Origin: Desulfocicer vacuolatum DSM 3385
GTDB taxonomy: Bacteria; Desulfobacterota; Desulfobacteria; Desulfobacterales; Desulfobacteraceae
Direction of reading: 5' to 3'
Length of the DNA: 64,000 nt
Assembly (NCBI RefSeq): GCF_900176365.1
Contig: NZ_FWXY01000003.1
Span: forward strand, 124,001 to 188,000
Positions 45,476 to 54,488 of the stretch are shown piece after piece. The translations under genes were made by a program, and so were the position numbers. The notes under the pieces are model-generated. The model had not been told where the DNA came from. It did not search any database and saw nothing but the letters and a program-made list of their open reading frames with translations. Position 1 is the first letter of the stretch; every line of letters starts with the position of its first letter.

Positions 45476-46789
45476 ATGAAAACCCAGCTTGAAATCGCCA
45501 GAGACGGGATCATCTCTGAGCAAATGAACCAGGTGGCCGCCGACGAAAACATCTCCCCCGAACTCATCCGCAGCCGTGTGGCCAAAGGTGAAATTGTCAT
45601 TCCCTGTAATCCCTCAAGAAAAAACCAGCGGGCCGTGGGCATTGGTGCGGGACTTCGCACCAAGGTAAATGCCTCCATCGGCACATCCTCGGACATCTGC
45701 GACATTGATGCAGAGGTGAGAAAAGCCCTCATCGCCCAGGAAGAAGGGGCTGACACCCTTATGGAGCTTTCCGCAGGCGGAGATCTTGATGCCATCCGAC
45801 GGGAAGTTTTAAAAGCTGTAAATCTGCCGGTGGGGAATGTGCCTCTGTACCAGGCGTTTAAAGAAACCGGCAGAAAATACAAAAATCCCTCCAAGCTGGA
45901 CCCGGAATTTCTCTTTGACCTCATAGAAAAACAGCTGGCCGACGGCCTGAGCTTCATGGCAATCCATTGCGGCATCAATCAATACACCATTGAGCGGCTC
46001 AGAAAACAGGGCTTTAGATATGGAGGACTTGCCTCCAAGGGGGGTACCTTTATGGTGGCCTGGATGGATGCCACAGGAAAAGAAAATCCACTGTATGAAC
46101 AGTTTGACCGGGTATGCGATCTAATGAAAAAATATGATGCTGTCCTCTCCCTTGGTAACGGCATCCGGGCCGGTGCCATCCATGACAGCCACGACCGGGC
46201 ACAGATGGCAGAGATGATCATCAACTGCGAACTGGCAGAACTTGGCAGGGAAAGGGGCTGTCAGATGATGGTGGAAGGACCCGGCCATGTGCCCCTGGAT
46301 GAAATCCAGGGCAACATCATGCTGGAAAAACGAATGAGCGGCAATGCCCCCTATTATGTCCTGGGGCCCCTGCCCGCAGACACCGGGGCCGGTTACGATC
46401 ACATCACAGCGGCCATCGGAGCTGCCACATCTTCCTGGCACGGCGCAGATCTGGTGTGTTACATCACCCCGGCCGAGCACCTTGCCCTGCCCAATGAAAA
46501 TGATGTAAGAGAGGGTGTCCGGGCCACCCGGCTGGCCGTTAGAATCGGTGACATTTCAAAATATCCCAACAAAAGAGAATCTGAAAAACTGGCAGCCATG
46601 GCAAGACGGGACATGCGCTGGGAAGATCTTGAAAAACACCTCATGTTCCCGGAAGTGGCAAAACAGATGCGCCGGGAAAGATGCCCCCAGGAAGAAAAAA
46701 CCTGTACCATGTGCGGTGATTTCTGTGCCATGAAAAAAGGAATGGAAGTCTTTGCCGACGATATCAAATATGACAAAGTAAGCAAATGA
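45476..46789 (+). CDS. bzaF: BzaF-like 5-hydroxybenzimidazole synthase (ThiC paralogue)
   Basis: 437-aa radical-SAM enzyme of the ThiC superfamily: MKTQLEIARDGIISEQM, the barrel residues GNGIRAGAIHDSHDRAQ, EGPGHVPLDEI, YYVLGPLPADTGAGYDHI, and a C-terminal [4Fe-4S] motif TCTMCGDFCAMK. The spacing is CX2CX3C, one shorter than the CX2CX4C of long ThiC. It lacks the N-terminal domain of E. coli ThiC. ThiC makes the thiamin pyrimidine from AIR; the paralogue BzaF turns AIR into 5-hydroxybenzimidazole, the lower-ligand precursor of B12. A B12 riboswitch ahead and cobT behind, with no TPP riboswitch, favour BzaF. A short genuine ThiC remains possible. Confidence 0.8.
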   Translation: MKTQLEIARDGIISEQMNQVAADENISPELIRSRVAKGEIVIPCNPSRKNQRAVGIGAGLRTKVNASIGTSSDICDIDAEVRKALIAQEEGADTLMELSAGGDLDAIRREVLKAVNLPVGNVPLYQAFKETGRKYKNPSKLDPEFLFDLIEKQLADGLSFMAIHCGINQYTIERLRKQGFRYGGLASKGGTFMVAWMDATGKENPLYEQFDRVCDLMKKYDAVLSLGNGIRAGAIHDSHDRAQMAEMIINCELAELGRERGCQMMVEGPGHVPLDEIQGNIMLEKRMSGNAPYYVLGPLPADTGAGYDHITAAIGAATSSWHGADLVCYITPAEHLALPNENDVREGVRATRLAVRIGDISKYPNKRESEKLAAMARRDMRWEDLEKHLMFPEVAKQMRRERCPQEEKTCTMCGDFCAMKKGMEVFADDIKYDKVSK

Positions 46790-46979
46790 ACACCCATTAA
46801 GTAAAGACTTAGGGTGCTATGACAATAAAAATACCCACTCTGAAAAGACATGTCCGGCACTATCAAGCAAGGCTCATTTAATTTGGATATATTATTTTCC
46901 ATGGACTCCCTAAGCCCGCTTACTCAGCCTGAAATTTAAAAAAATATTTCACACCGGCCATCCAGACAAAGGCGAATAC

Positions 46980-47025
46980 AAGGGGGCAAAGTTATTTTGT
47001 TTCTGCAAAAAAAACAGCCCCCCTT
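46980..47025 (+). terminator. possible terminator after bzaF
   Basis: GGGGGC (46982) pairs with GCCCCC (47011) followed by CTTTT, with a long A/T-rich loop. It would separate bzaF from cobT, 290 bases apart; the rest of that gap shows no gene. Weak because the loop is long. Confidence 0.3.
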
Positions 47026-47079
47026 TTCCACAACTGACCGGTTTTATCGTGCATCTCAATTCAAGCCAAAGGACAAAAA

Positions 47080-48144
47080 ATGGAAAAGTTGACACAGGTA
47101 ATAAAAAACATTGAGCCATCCAGCCGGAAAATCAAACAAAAGGCCCTGAAGCGGCTGGCAGAACAGGCAAGACCTGCCGGAAGCCTTGGCATCCTGGAAG
47201 GGGTGGGGGCAAAACTGGCAGCCATCACCGGCACACTGGATGTCAGTTTTAATAAAAAAATAGTCATCACCTGCGCAGGAGATCACGGGGTGGTTGAAGA
47301 AGGTGTCAGCCTTTTCCCCCAGGAAGTCACCCCCCAGATGGTGGAAAATTTTGTCAACAACGGCGCATCCATCAATGTGCTGGCAAAACATGTGGGAGCC
47401 ACGGTGAAGGTGGCAGACATAGGGGTTAATTTTGACTTCAACCCGGAGATGCCCATTTTTCACAAAAAAGTAAGAAAAGGAACCTCCAATTTCACCAAAA
47501 CCCCTGCCATGACAAGAGAAGAAGCCGTTGAAAGCATCATGGCCGGTGTCCACATTGTGGATGAACTGGTGGAGCAACAAGGCCTTGACCTATTGGGAAC
47601 CGGCGATATGGGTATCGGTAACACCACCCCGTCCACGGCCATTATTGCCGCCTTTTCAGGCATTACCCCATCAAAACTCACAGGCAGGGGTACCGGCATA
47701 AACGATGAAATGCTGGAAAATAAAATTGCTGTCATTGACAAGGGCCTGGCACTTCATAACCCTGATCCCCAGGACCCCATTGATGTGCTTTCCAAGGTGG
47801 GAGGTTTTGAGATTGGGGGCCTTGCCGGGCTGGTGCTGGGAGCGGCGGCCCATGGCATCCCGGTGGTGTGTGACGGTATCATTTCCACAGCAGGGGCACT
47901 CATTGCCTGTGAACTTGCCCCCCATGCCCGGGACTATCTCTTTGCGGGCCATCGATCCGTTGAAGTGGGGCACGCCTTTATGCACCAGAGAATGCAGCTT
48001 GATCCCCTGCTGGACCTCCAATTCAGACTGGGAGAAGGTACCGGTGCTGCCCTGGCCTTTCAGCTTATGGAGGCAGCCACCCGGATTCTGGCGGAAATCA
48101 AAACATTTGAAGAGGTGGCCATACAGGATGCCCAGAAGCCATAA
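47080..48144 (+). CDS. cobT: nicotinate-nucleotide:dimethylbenzimidazole phosphoribosyltransferase
   Basis: Transfers the phosphoribosyl group of nicotinate mononucleotide to the lower-ligand base, giving the alpha-riboside phosphate attached to cobinamide. 354 aa. Motifs: KLTQVIKNIEPSS start, RPAGSLGILE, CAGDHGVVEEGVSLFPQEVT, GTGDMGIGNTTPSTA, and the C-terminal catalytic Glu in RLGEGTGAALAF. AAGGAC precedes the ATG. Directly after the BzaF-like gene, so its probable substrate is the 5-hydroxybenzimidazole made there (or a methylated derivative), as in other anaerobes. Confidence 0.95.
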   Translation: MEKLTQVIKNIEPSSRKIKQKALKRLAEQARPAGSLGILEGVGAKLAAITGTLDVSFNKKIVITCAGDHGVVEEGVSLFPQEVTPQMVENFVNNGASINVLAKHVGATVKVADIGVNFDFNPEMPIFHKKVRKGTSNFTKTPAMTREEAVESIMAGVHIVDELVEQQGLDLLGTGDMGIGNTTPSTAIIAAFSGITPSKLTGRGTGINDEMLENKIAVIDKGLALHNPDPQDPIDVLSKVGGFEIGGLAGLVLGAAAHGIPVVCDGIISTAGALIACELAPHARDYLFAGHRSVEVGHAFMHQRMQLDPLLDLQFRLGEGTGAALAFQLMEAATRILAEIKTFEEVAIQDAQKP

Positions 48145-48201
48145 CCAATCGTAAAAGTTTATGAATATTTTTTTTGTTAGAAAATAAAACTTCCAGGCGA
48201 C

Positions 48202-48431
48202 CTCAGCCGAGCCCCCCCCGAGGGGCAATAGGAACCGGCCAATTGAGCTGTCTACAGTTCCGACCGGGCCCATTGCCCCTCGGGGGGCGGCGGTATGACA
48301 CCATTTTCACTATTCGTTATGTTCGACAGGACATGCCCGTTTATGTGAAATACGCCGCAAACCTGTAGAGAATTTCTATCTTTGTTGTGGGCAGACCGAG
48401 GTTAGAATAAGGCCTGCCCATGGCGGTTATA
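48202..48431 (+). repeat. composite repeat A4+B6
   Basis: Same architecture as 3371-3607: A hairpin (GCCCCCCCCGAGGGGCAAT...ATTGCCCCTCGGGGGGC at 48211-48290), a short link ACCATTTTC...TATTCGTTAT also present in the first copy, then a B unit (48341-48431). It lies after cobT, before a convergent small gene. Confidence 0.85.
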
Positions 48432-48469
48432 GAAAAAACCGGGATGGATGCAGTTTTATTAAATGTTTT

Positions 48470-48679
48470 TTACAAATCCGCCTGTAAAACATCCTTTCCA
48501 TGGAGATCATGCTCTTTTTCAAGGCGCATCACCCGCCTTTCCAAGGTCAGCAAGTAGGTTTCCATCATCTCAATGTACTCTGAAAATTCCGGGGTAATTC
48601 CCAGTTCATGGCCCCTGTCTTTCAGCCTGCTTTCCAACTCTTTTTTCGTTTCTGCTTTCCTCTCTTCCAGTGTGGGCAT
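48470..48679 (-). CDS. small unknown coiled-coil protein
   Basis: 69 aa, MPTLEERKAETKKELESR..., charged and predicted almost entirely helical with heptad-like Leu/Met spacing (IEMMETYLLTLERRVMRLEKEH). AGGAG precedes the ATG. Downstream (3') of asnS on the same strand, but 190 bases away and separated by a repeat B fragment at 48751-48791. No recognised family; likely genuine given the codon pattern and ribosome-binding site. Confidence 0.65.
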   Translation of the reverse strand: MPTLEERKAETKKELESRLKDRGHELGITPEFSEYIEMMETYLLTLERRVMRLEKEHDLHGKDVLQADL

Positions 48680-48750
48680 TTAAATAATCTCCTATTGAGT
48701 TCCCCAAAACGATTCAATGATCCTGTGATAACACATTACACTGCTATGGA

Positions 48751-48791
48751 TAAACCGTATTTTGGCCTCGGTTCTGCCCATGGCAGTTATA
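48751..48791 (+). repeat. fragment of repeat B (B7)
   Basis: AAACCGTATTTTGGCCTCGG followed by TTCTGCCCATGGCAGTTATA: only the terminal third of a B unit remains. Confidence 0.55.
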
Positions 48792-48867
48792 AAAAAAAAA
48801 GTAAAAAATCAAGCAAAAAATTTTCCCCCGACCATGCGGATTTCAGCGGAACAAGTCTGACTGCAAG

Positions 48868-50247
48868 TTAAAAATCAATGCTTCCCGGGGTTCTGGGAAA
48901 GGGAACCACGTCCCGGATATTGGTCACTCCGGTGATGAGCATGAGAAATCGTTCAAAGCCCATGCCAAATCCGGAATGGGGAACCGACCCGAATCGCCGG
49001 GAATCCAGATACCACCAATAGGCTTCCCCGGGTAGATTCATCTCATTCATACGGTTTTCCAGCACATCCAGACGCTCCTCCCGCTGACTGCCGCCAATGA
49101 TTTCTCCAATGCGGGGCACCAGAAGATCCACGGCAGCCACTGTTTCATTGTCATCATTGACCCGCATGTAAAAAGGCTTGATGGTTTTGGGATAATGGGT
49201 GAGAAACACCGGCTTTTTAAAATACACTTCGGCAAGGAAGCGTTCATGCTCGGATTGAAGATCAATGCCGCTTTCAACCTTGTACTCAAACCTTTTTCCC
49301 GATTTCAACAAAATATCCACGGCCTGGGCATAGGTGATGCGTTCGTAGGGCTCATTCACAAGAACAGAAAGCACGTTAGAAAGGCCTTTATCCACAAACT
49401 TGGTGAACAAAGACAGATCTTCTTCACATTGTTCCATGGCATGGCGGGTGAGGTATTTGATAAGTTCTTCGCCATGGTCCATGTTACCGTCAAGATCACA
49501 AAAGGCCATTTCCGGCTCCAGCATCCAGAATTCGGCAACATGGCGGCTGGTGTTGGAATTTTCGGCCCGAAAGGTGGGGCCAAAGGTATACACATCCCCC
49601 AGTGACAGGGCAAACATCTCGGCAGACAACTGGCCGGACACCGTTAAATTAGCCTCCTGGCCAAAAAAGTCATCAGAGGGGTCCATCTTTCCGGAGGTTG
49701 CCACACCGGCAAGGTCAAGGTTGGTCACCCGGAACATCTCCCCTGCCCCTTCACAATCGGACCCGGTGATCACCGGGGCATGGAGGTAACGAAACCCCTT
49801 TTCTCTATAGAACTGATGGATGGCAAGGGCCATTTCCGATCGAATACGAAACATGGCTCCGTATTTATTGGTCCTGGGCCTTAAATGGGCAATGGTTCTT
49901 AAGAACTCATCGGAATGCCGTTTCTTCTGCAAGGGATAATCCTCGGGGGCCATACTGATAATGTCCATGTGATCTGCGTGGATTTCCCATTTTTGCCCCT
50001 TTCCCGGAGAAGCCACAAGTCTGCCCTCAACACAAATGGCTGAACCTGTGGTGAGCTTTACAACTTCTGCATAGTTATCCAGGGAGACATCGGCAATAAC
50101 CTGAATATTTTTCAAACAGGAACCGTCATTAAGCTCCATAAAGGAAAAGGTTTTTGAGTCACGTCTGGTTCTCACCCACCCCTTTACCAGCACCTTATCC
50201 ATGGCAGTGGTGTTGCCAAGGAGCTCTTTTATTTTTACTCGCTGCAT
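48868..50247 (-). CDS. asnS: asparaginyl-tRNA synthetase
   Basis: Class IIb synthetase charging tRNA-Asn, 459 aa. N-terminal OB-fold anticodon-binding domain (VLVKGWVRTRRDSKTFSFMELNDGS), then the catalytic core: motif 1 region IRSEMALAIHQFYREKGFRYLHAPVIT, motif 2 TFRAENSNTSRHVAEFWMLEPEMAF and motif 3 PHSGFGMGFERFLML. Gly-rich GCEGAGEMF-type loop (DCEGAGEMFRVTN) distinguishes AsnRS from AspRS. Divergent from the radical SAM gene, with a 130-base gap. Confidence 0.96.
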   Translation of the reverse strand: MQRVKIKELLGNTTAMDKVLVKGWVRTRRDSKTFSFMELNDGSCLKNIQVIADVSLDNYAEVVKLTTGSAICVEGRLVASPGKGQKWEIHADHMDIISMAPEDYPLQKKRHSDEFLRTIAHLRPRTNKYGAMFRIRSEMALAIHQFYREKGFRYLHAPVITGSDCEGAGEMFRVTNLDLAGVATSGKMDPSDDFFGQEANLTVSGQLSAEMFALSLGDVYTFGPTFRAENSNTSRHVAEFWMLEPEMAFCDLDGNMDHGEELIKYLTRHAMEQCEEDLSLFTKFVDKGLSNVLSVLVNEPYERITYAQAVDILLKSGKRFEYKVESGIDLQSEHERFLAEVYFKKPVFLTHYPKTIKPFYMRVNDDNETVAAVDLLVPRIGEIIGGSQREERLDVLENRMNEMNLPGEAYWWYLDSRRFGSVPHSGFGMGFERFLMLITGVTNIRDVVPFPRTPGSIDF

Positions 50248-50378
50248 TGCATCTCCCTCTTAGTTGATATTCATTCACAAGGCCGTCATTTTACCATTGC
50301 TTTATCCAAGATAAAATGTAATAATTCTTATTTGCTATAAATAATCAAACAATATGGATTTATTAAAAGTTCTCTATC

Positions 50379-52916
50379 ATGAACCCAAAAAATATACAAG
50401 CCGTCCTCCCCTTTGTGGAGATGCCCAGCAGATATCTTGGCTCCGAGGTCAATGCCGTTAAAAAAGACCTGACCCGGATGGATCTTACCTTTGCCCTGGC
50501 ATTCCCTGATCTTTATGAAATTGGAACCTCCCATTTTGGCATGCAGATCCTTTATACCATATTAAATGAGCAGGAGAACATTGCTGCAGAGCGCTTTTTT
50601 ACCCCGGCTCCAGACATGGAAAAAGCGCTTCTGGAGAAAGGTCTTCCCCTGTTTTCCCTGGAATCAGGGGTGGATCTAAAAGAATTTAACATCATTGGAT
50701 TCAGCCTTTTATATGAGCTTAATTTCACCAACATCCTAACAATGCTTAATCTTTCCGGCATTCCGTTTTATGCCAAAGAGAGGAATGACACCTTTCCCCT
50801 GATCATCGCCGGTGGCCCCTGTGCCTTTAACCCGGAACCCCTGGCCGATTTTTTTGATCTCTTTGTCATTGGTGACGGAGAAGAGGTCATTGTGGAGTTG
50901 TCCCGGACCGTGATCCAGTGGAAACAAGAGGGGGGCAGAGATAAAACCGAACTTTTAAAGAAACTTTCCACCCTCCAGGGAATTTATGTGCCCTCTTTTT
51001 TCAAGGTACATTATGACGAACAGAATATTCAGCAGATGACCCCTGAGTACCCTGATTACCGACGGATTAAAAGAGCCATCCTGCCGGACATCTCCACGGC
51101 TCCGCTTCCCACCGCTCCGGTGGTCCCCTTTGGAAAACCGGTCCATGACAGGCTTCGTCTGGAAATTGCCCGGGGCTGCTCCAGGGGATGCAGATTCTGC
51201 CAGGCAGGCATGATCTACCGCCCGGTGAGAGAGAGATCCACAAAGGAGCTCTTGGACATCACCCGGCGTTCTTTAAAAGAAACCGGTTACAGCGATGTTT
51301 CACTGCTTTCCCTGAGCACGGGAGATTATGGAGATCTGGCCACCCTCATGGACAAACTTCTTTCGGTGAATCCCAACCATTGTACAGCCATTTCTCTGCC
51401 CTCCATTCGGGCGGGAAGATTGACACCGGAGTTGATGAAAATCATCAAAAAGGTGAAAAAAACCGGATTTACCATTGCTCCGGAGGCCGGAACCCAGCGA
51501 CTGCGGGATGTGATCAATAAAAACATCACCCAGGAAGATATTTTTGATACTGTGAACAGCGCCTTTGAGCTGGGATGGCGGCGCATCAAGCTCTATTTCA
51601 TGAACGGACTGCCCACGGAGACCCAGGAGGATATCCAGGGCATCTGTGACATGGCCCGGCAGCTTGCCGGAATTAAAATAAACGGTAAAGGCAAAAGCCA
51701 GATCAATGTCAGCTTTGCCACTTTCATCCCCAAGGCCCATACACCTTTCCAGCGCTGCAGCCAGATCCCTTCGGAAAAATCCCGGGAGAACCTCCTGTTT
51801 TTAAAGGCAAACCTCAGACACCCCGGCATTAACCTCAAGTGGCAGGATCCCGACATGAGCGTACTTGAGGGAATATGGGCCAGGGGGGACAGAAAGCTCA
51901 GCCGGGTTCTTGTGACGGCATGGGAAATGGGATGCCGGCTGGATGGCTGGTCGGACATGTTTAATTTTGATACCTGGATGGCAGCCTTTGAAAAACAGGG
52001 TATTGATCCGCTGTTTTATACCACCCGGGAGCGCACCCCCAAAGAACGCCTTCCCTGGGCCCACATTGATTGCGGCATTTCAGACAAATTCATGGAAAAA
52101 GAATTCCAGCGTGCACTGATTCCCCAGCTGACACCGGATTGCAGGGAAGCCGACTGCACCGGCTGCGGCATCTGTGATTTTAAAAAGATACAACCGGTGC
52201 TCCATGCTCCCCTTGCCACTGACATGGAACCGGACACCATGGAAGACAAAGGCCCCTCCAGGGACAACCTTCCAGAACATTTTACCCAATACCGCTGTTT
52301 TTATTCACGCCTGGGAGATGCCAGGCATTTTGGCCACCTGGAGCTGGCAAAAATCATCCGGCGGGCCATACGCCGCATTGGTATCACAGTAAAATACTCC
52401 AAAGGGTTCTCCCCTGCCATGAAGCTCTCCTTTGACAATCCCCTTCCCGTGGGCATGGAAAGTGAAGAGGAATTTTTCAATATCCATGCCCATATTAAAA
52501 CAGATCCCATGGAAATTGTGGAAAAACTCAACCAGATACTCCCCCGGGGAATAACCATTATTAATTGCATCCCTGTGGCCCGAATCAATAAAAAAGCAAA
52601 GGACCTCCCCACAAGCTATCGCATCTTCCTGCCCGGTCATACCATTGACCCTGCCCTGGTGGACACCTTTATGGCGGCCCCGGAGTTCATTGTGGAAAAA
52701 CGTAATTTCAAAGGAAAGACCCGTTCCACAGATTTACGAAAAGTGACCCAGAAACTTAAGATTATTGACAATTTTCACCTGGAAATTGTATTAAAAAAAT
52801 ATCAGGATCGAATCATCAGGCCGGCGGAAATATTGCAGGAAGCCCTTAAGGTTCCTGACACCGTTCTCCACGCGGCACAGATTGTTAAACAAAAACAGGA
52901 CAAAATACCATGTTGA
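50379..52916 (+). CDS. TIGR03960-type radical SAM protein fused to DUF2344
   Basis: 845 aa. The N-terminal part carries a B12-binding-like region and, near residue 265, the radical SAM cluster motif RGCSRGCRFCQAG (CxxxCxxC), followed by SLSTGDYGDL and IAPEAGTQRLRDVINK. A Cys-rich stretch DCREADCTGCGICDF (about 590-605) may bind another Fe-S cluster. From about residue 635 the DUF2344 domain begins (YRCFYSRLGDARHFGHLEL). In many bacteria the two parts are separate adjacent genes; here they are one. It overlaps rng by 7 bases. The context (rng, often rplU-rpmA) suggests a role in RNA or ribosome maturation, but the reaction is unknown. Confidence 0.9.
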   Translation: MNPKNIQAVLPFVEMPSRYLGSEVNAVKKDLTRMDLTFALAFPDLYEIGTSHFGMQILYTILNEQENIAAERFFTPAPDMEKALLEKGLPLFSLESGVDLKEFNIIGFSLLYELNFTNILTMLNLSGIPFYAKERNDTFPLIIAGGPCAFNPEPLADFFDLFVIGDGEEVIVELSRTVIQWKQEGGRDKTELLKKLSTLQGIYVPSFFKVHYDEQNIQQMTPEYPDYRRIKRAILPDISTAPLPTAPVVPFGKPVHDRLRLEIARGCSRGCRFCQAGMIYRPVRERSTKELLDITRRSLKETGYSDVSLLSLSTGDYGDLATLMDKLLSVNPNHCTAISLPSIRAGRLTPELMKIIKKVKKTGFTIAPEAGTQRLRDVINKNITQEDIFDTVNSAFELGWRRIKLYFMNGLPTETQEDIQGICDMARQLAGIKINGKGKSQINVSFATFIPKAHTPFQRCSQIPSEKSRENLLFLKANLRHPGINLKWQDPDMSVLEGIWARGDRKLSRVLVTAWEMGCRLDGWSDMFNFDTWMAAFEKQGIDPLFYTTRERTPKERLPWAHIDCGISDKFMEKEFQRALIPQLTPDCREADCTGCGICDFKKIQPVLHAPLATDMEPDTMEDKGPSRDNLPEHFTQYRCFYSRLGDARHFGHLELAKIIRRAIRRIGITVKYSKGFSPAMKLSFDNPLPVGMESEEEFFNIHAHIKTDPMEIVEKLNQILPRGITIINCIPVARINKKAKDLPTSYRIFLPGHTIDPALVDTFMAAPEFIVEKRNFKGKTRSTDLRKVTQKLKIIDNFHLEIVLKKYQDRIIRPAEILQEALKVPDTVLHAAQIVKQKQDKIPC

Positions 52917-54478
52917 AAGAACTGGTTGTCAATGCAGCAGAACATGAAACCCGGGTTGCCGTGCTGGAAAACGGCAACATTGTTGAACTGTTCATGGAAC
53001 GGGGAGATGAATCCAATATCACAGGCAATATCTATAAAGGGCGGGTTCAACGCGTACTGCCGGGCATGCAGGCCGCCTTTGTGGACATTGGATTGAACCA
53101 GGCCGCTTTTCTTTACGTGGATGATATACTTGATGACACCACTGCAGAACTTGCCCAGCGGTTTGAGCAGGAAAATGACACAGACGGGGAAGAAGACAGT
53201 GATGATTCAGATATCAAAGAAGAGGAACTCTCCCCCCCTGCCGGATGGAAGTCTGCCAGAACCACGGACTGCCCCATTGAAGACCTCATCACCGAAGGCC
53301 AGGAGATATTGGTGCAGATATCAAAATCCCCCATTGGCACCAAAGGTCCCCGGGTCACCACCCACATTTCCCTGCCCGGGCGTTTCATGGTTCTCATGCC
53401 CACCGTGGACCACATCGGCATATCCAAGCGCATAGTTGATGAAAAAGAGCGCACCCGGCTCAAGGAGCTGCTCCTTTCTTTCAGGGAAGATACCTTTGGT
53501 TATATTTTTAGAACCGCAGCCCAGGGCATCCAGGAAAAAACCCTGAAAAAGGAGATATCCTTTTTAAACAAAACCTGGGAAGACATCCAGAAAAAAAACA
53601 AAACCGTGTCTGCCCCATGCCTGGTATACCGGGATCTCACCGTCACCTTCCGGGCGGTGCGGGATCTTTTAAATGATGAGGCAGACAAACTGATCATTGA
53701 TTCCCGGGAAGGCTACAACAACGTACTCGATTTCCTTGAAAAACTCATGCCCGATCTCAAGGTATCAGTGGAGCACTACACCGGTGTGGAACCTATTTTT
53801 GATGCGTATAATATTGAAGGGGACATTGCCCGGGCATTGAAAAGAAAGGTGTGGCTTAAATCCGGAGGATATATCATCATTGAGCAGACAGAGGCGCTTG
53901 TGGCCATTGATGTCAACACCGGGCGGTACGTGGGCAAGCACAATTTTGAAGAAACCATTGTTAAAACCAATCTGGAAGCTGTGAAAGAAATTGCCTACCA
54001 GATCCGCCTGAGAAACATCGGGGGCATTATTATCATTGATTTCATTGACATGAAAAAAAGCCAACACCGGGAAAAAGTTATGTCACACCTCAATGAAGCC
54101 CTGAAGAAAGACAAAAGCCAAACCAATGTCCTGCCTCTGTCTGAACTTGGATTGGTGCAGATGACCCGCAAAAGGGTGAGAAAAAACCTCACCAGATCCC
54201 TGTGCGAGCCCTGCTTTTACTGTAACGGCGACGGCATGCTCCTGTCCGGCAAGTCCATTTGCCATAAGATATATAGAGACCTTCTCAATGAAGCTTCGGA
54301 CATGATGGGTAACAAATTCACGGTTAAGGTTCATCCAGAGATTGCCCAGCTCCTCCACGGAGAAGAAAAAGGCCTTATCTCTTCCCTGGAGATAAAAGTG
54401 AACAGCCCCATTGCCATCTATCCAGAACCCCATTACCACATTGAAGAATACCATATTTTTGAAACATTGGTTAAATAA
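52910..54478 (+). CDS. rng: ribonuclease G/E family endoribonuclease
   Basis: 522 aa, the short RNase G form without the long RNase E scaffold tail. N-terminal S1 RNA-binding domain (GNIYKGRVQRVLPGMQAAFVDIGLNQAAFLYV) with an acidic insert (TDGEEDSDDSDIKEEE, about residues 85-105), 5'-sensor/RNase H-like region, and the DNase I-like catalytic subdomain with the metal-binding Asp residues in VAIDVNTGRYVG and IIIDFIDM. The C-terminal CEPCFYCNGDGM holds the Zn-link cysteines that join dimers. Processes 16S rRNA 5' end and mRNAs. Translationally coupled to the radical SAM gene. Confidence 0.94.
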   Translation: MLKELVVNAAEHETRVAVLENGNIVELFMERGDESNITGNIYKGRVQRVLPGMQAAFVDIGLNQAAFLYVDDILDDTTAELAQRFEQENDTDGEEDSDDSDIKEEELSPPAGWKSARTTDCPIEDLITEGQEILVQISKSPIGTKGPRVTTHISLPGRFMVLMPTVDHIGISKRIVDEKERTRLKELLLSFREDTFGYIFRTAAQGIQEKTLKKEISFLNKTWEDIQKKNKTVSAPCLVYRDLTVTFRAVRDLLNDEADKLIIDSREGYNNVLDFLEKLMPDLKVSVEHYTGVEPIFDAYNIEGDIARALKRKVWLKSGGYIIIEQTEALVAIDVNTGRYVGKHNFEETIVKTNLEAVKEIAYQIRLRNIGGIIIIDFIDMKKSQHREKVMSHLNEALKKDKSQTNVLPLSELGLVQMTRKRVRKNLTRSLCEPCFYCNGDGMLLSGKSICHKIYRDLLNEASDMMGNKFTVKVHPEIAQLLHGEEKGLISSLEIKVNSPIAIYPEPHYHIEEYHIFETLVK

Positions 54479-54488
54479 ACAAAAACAG

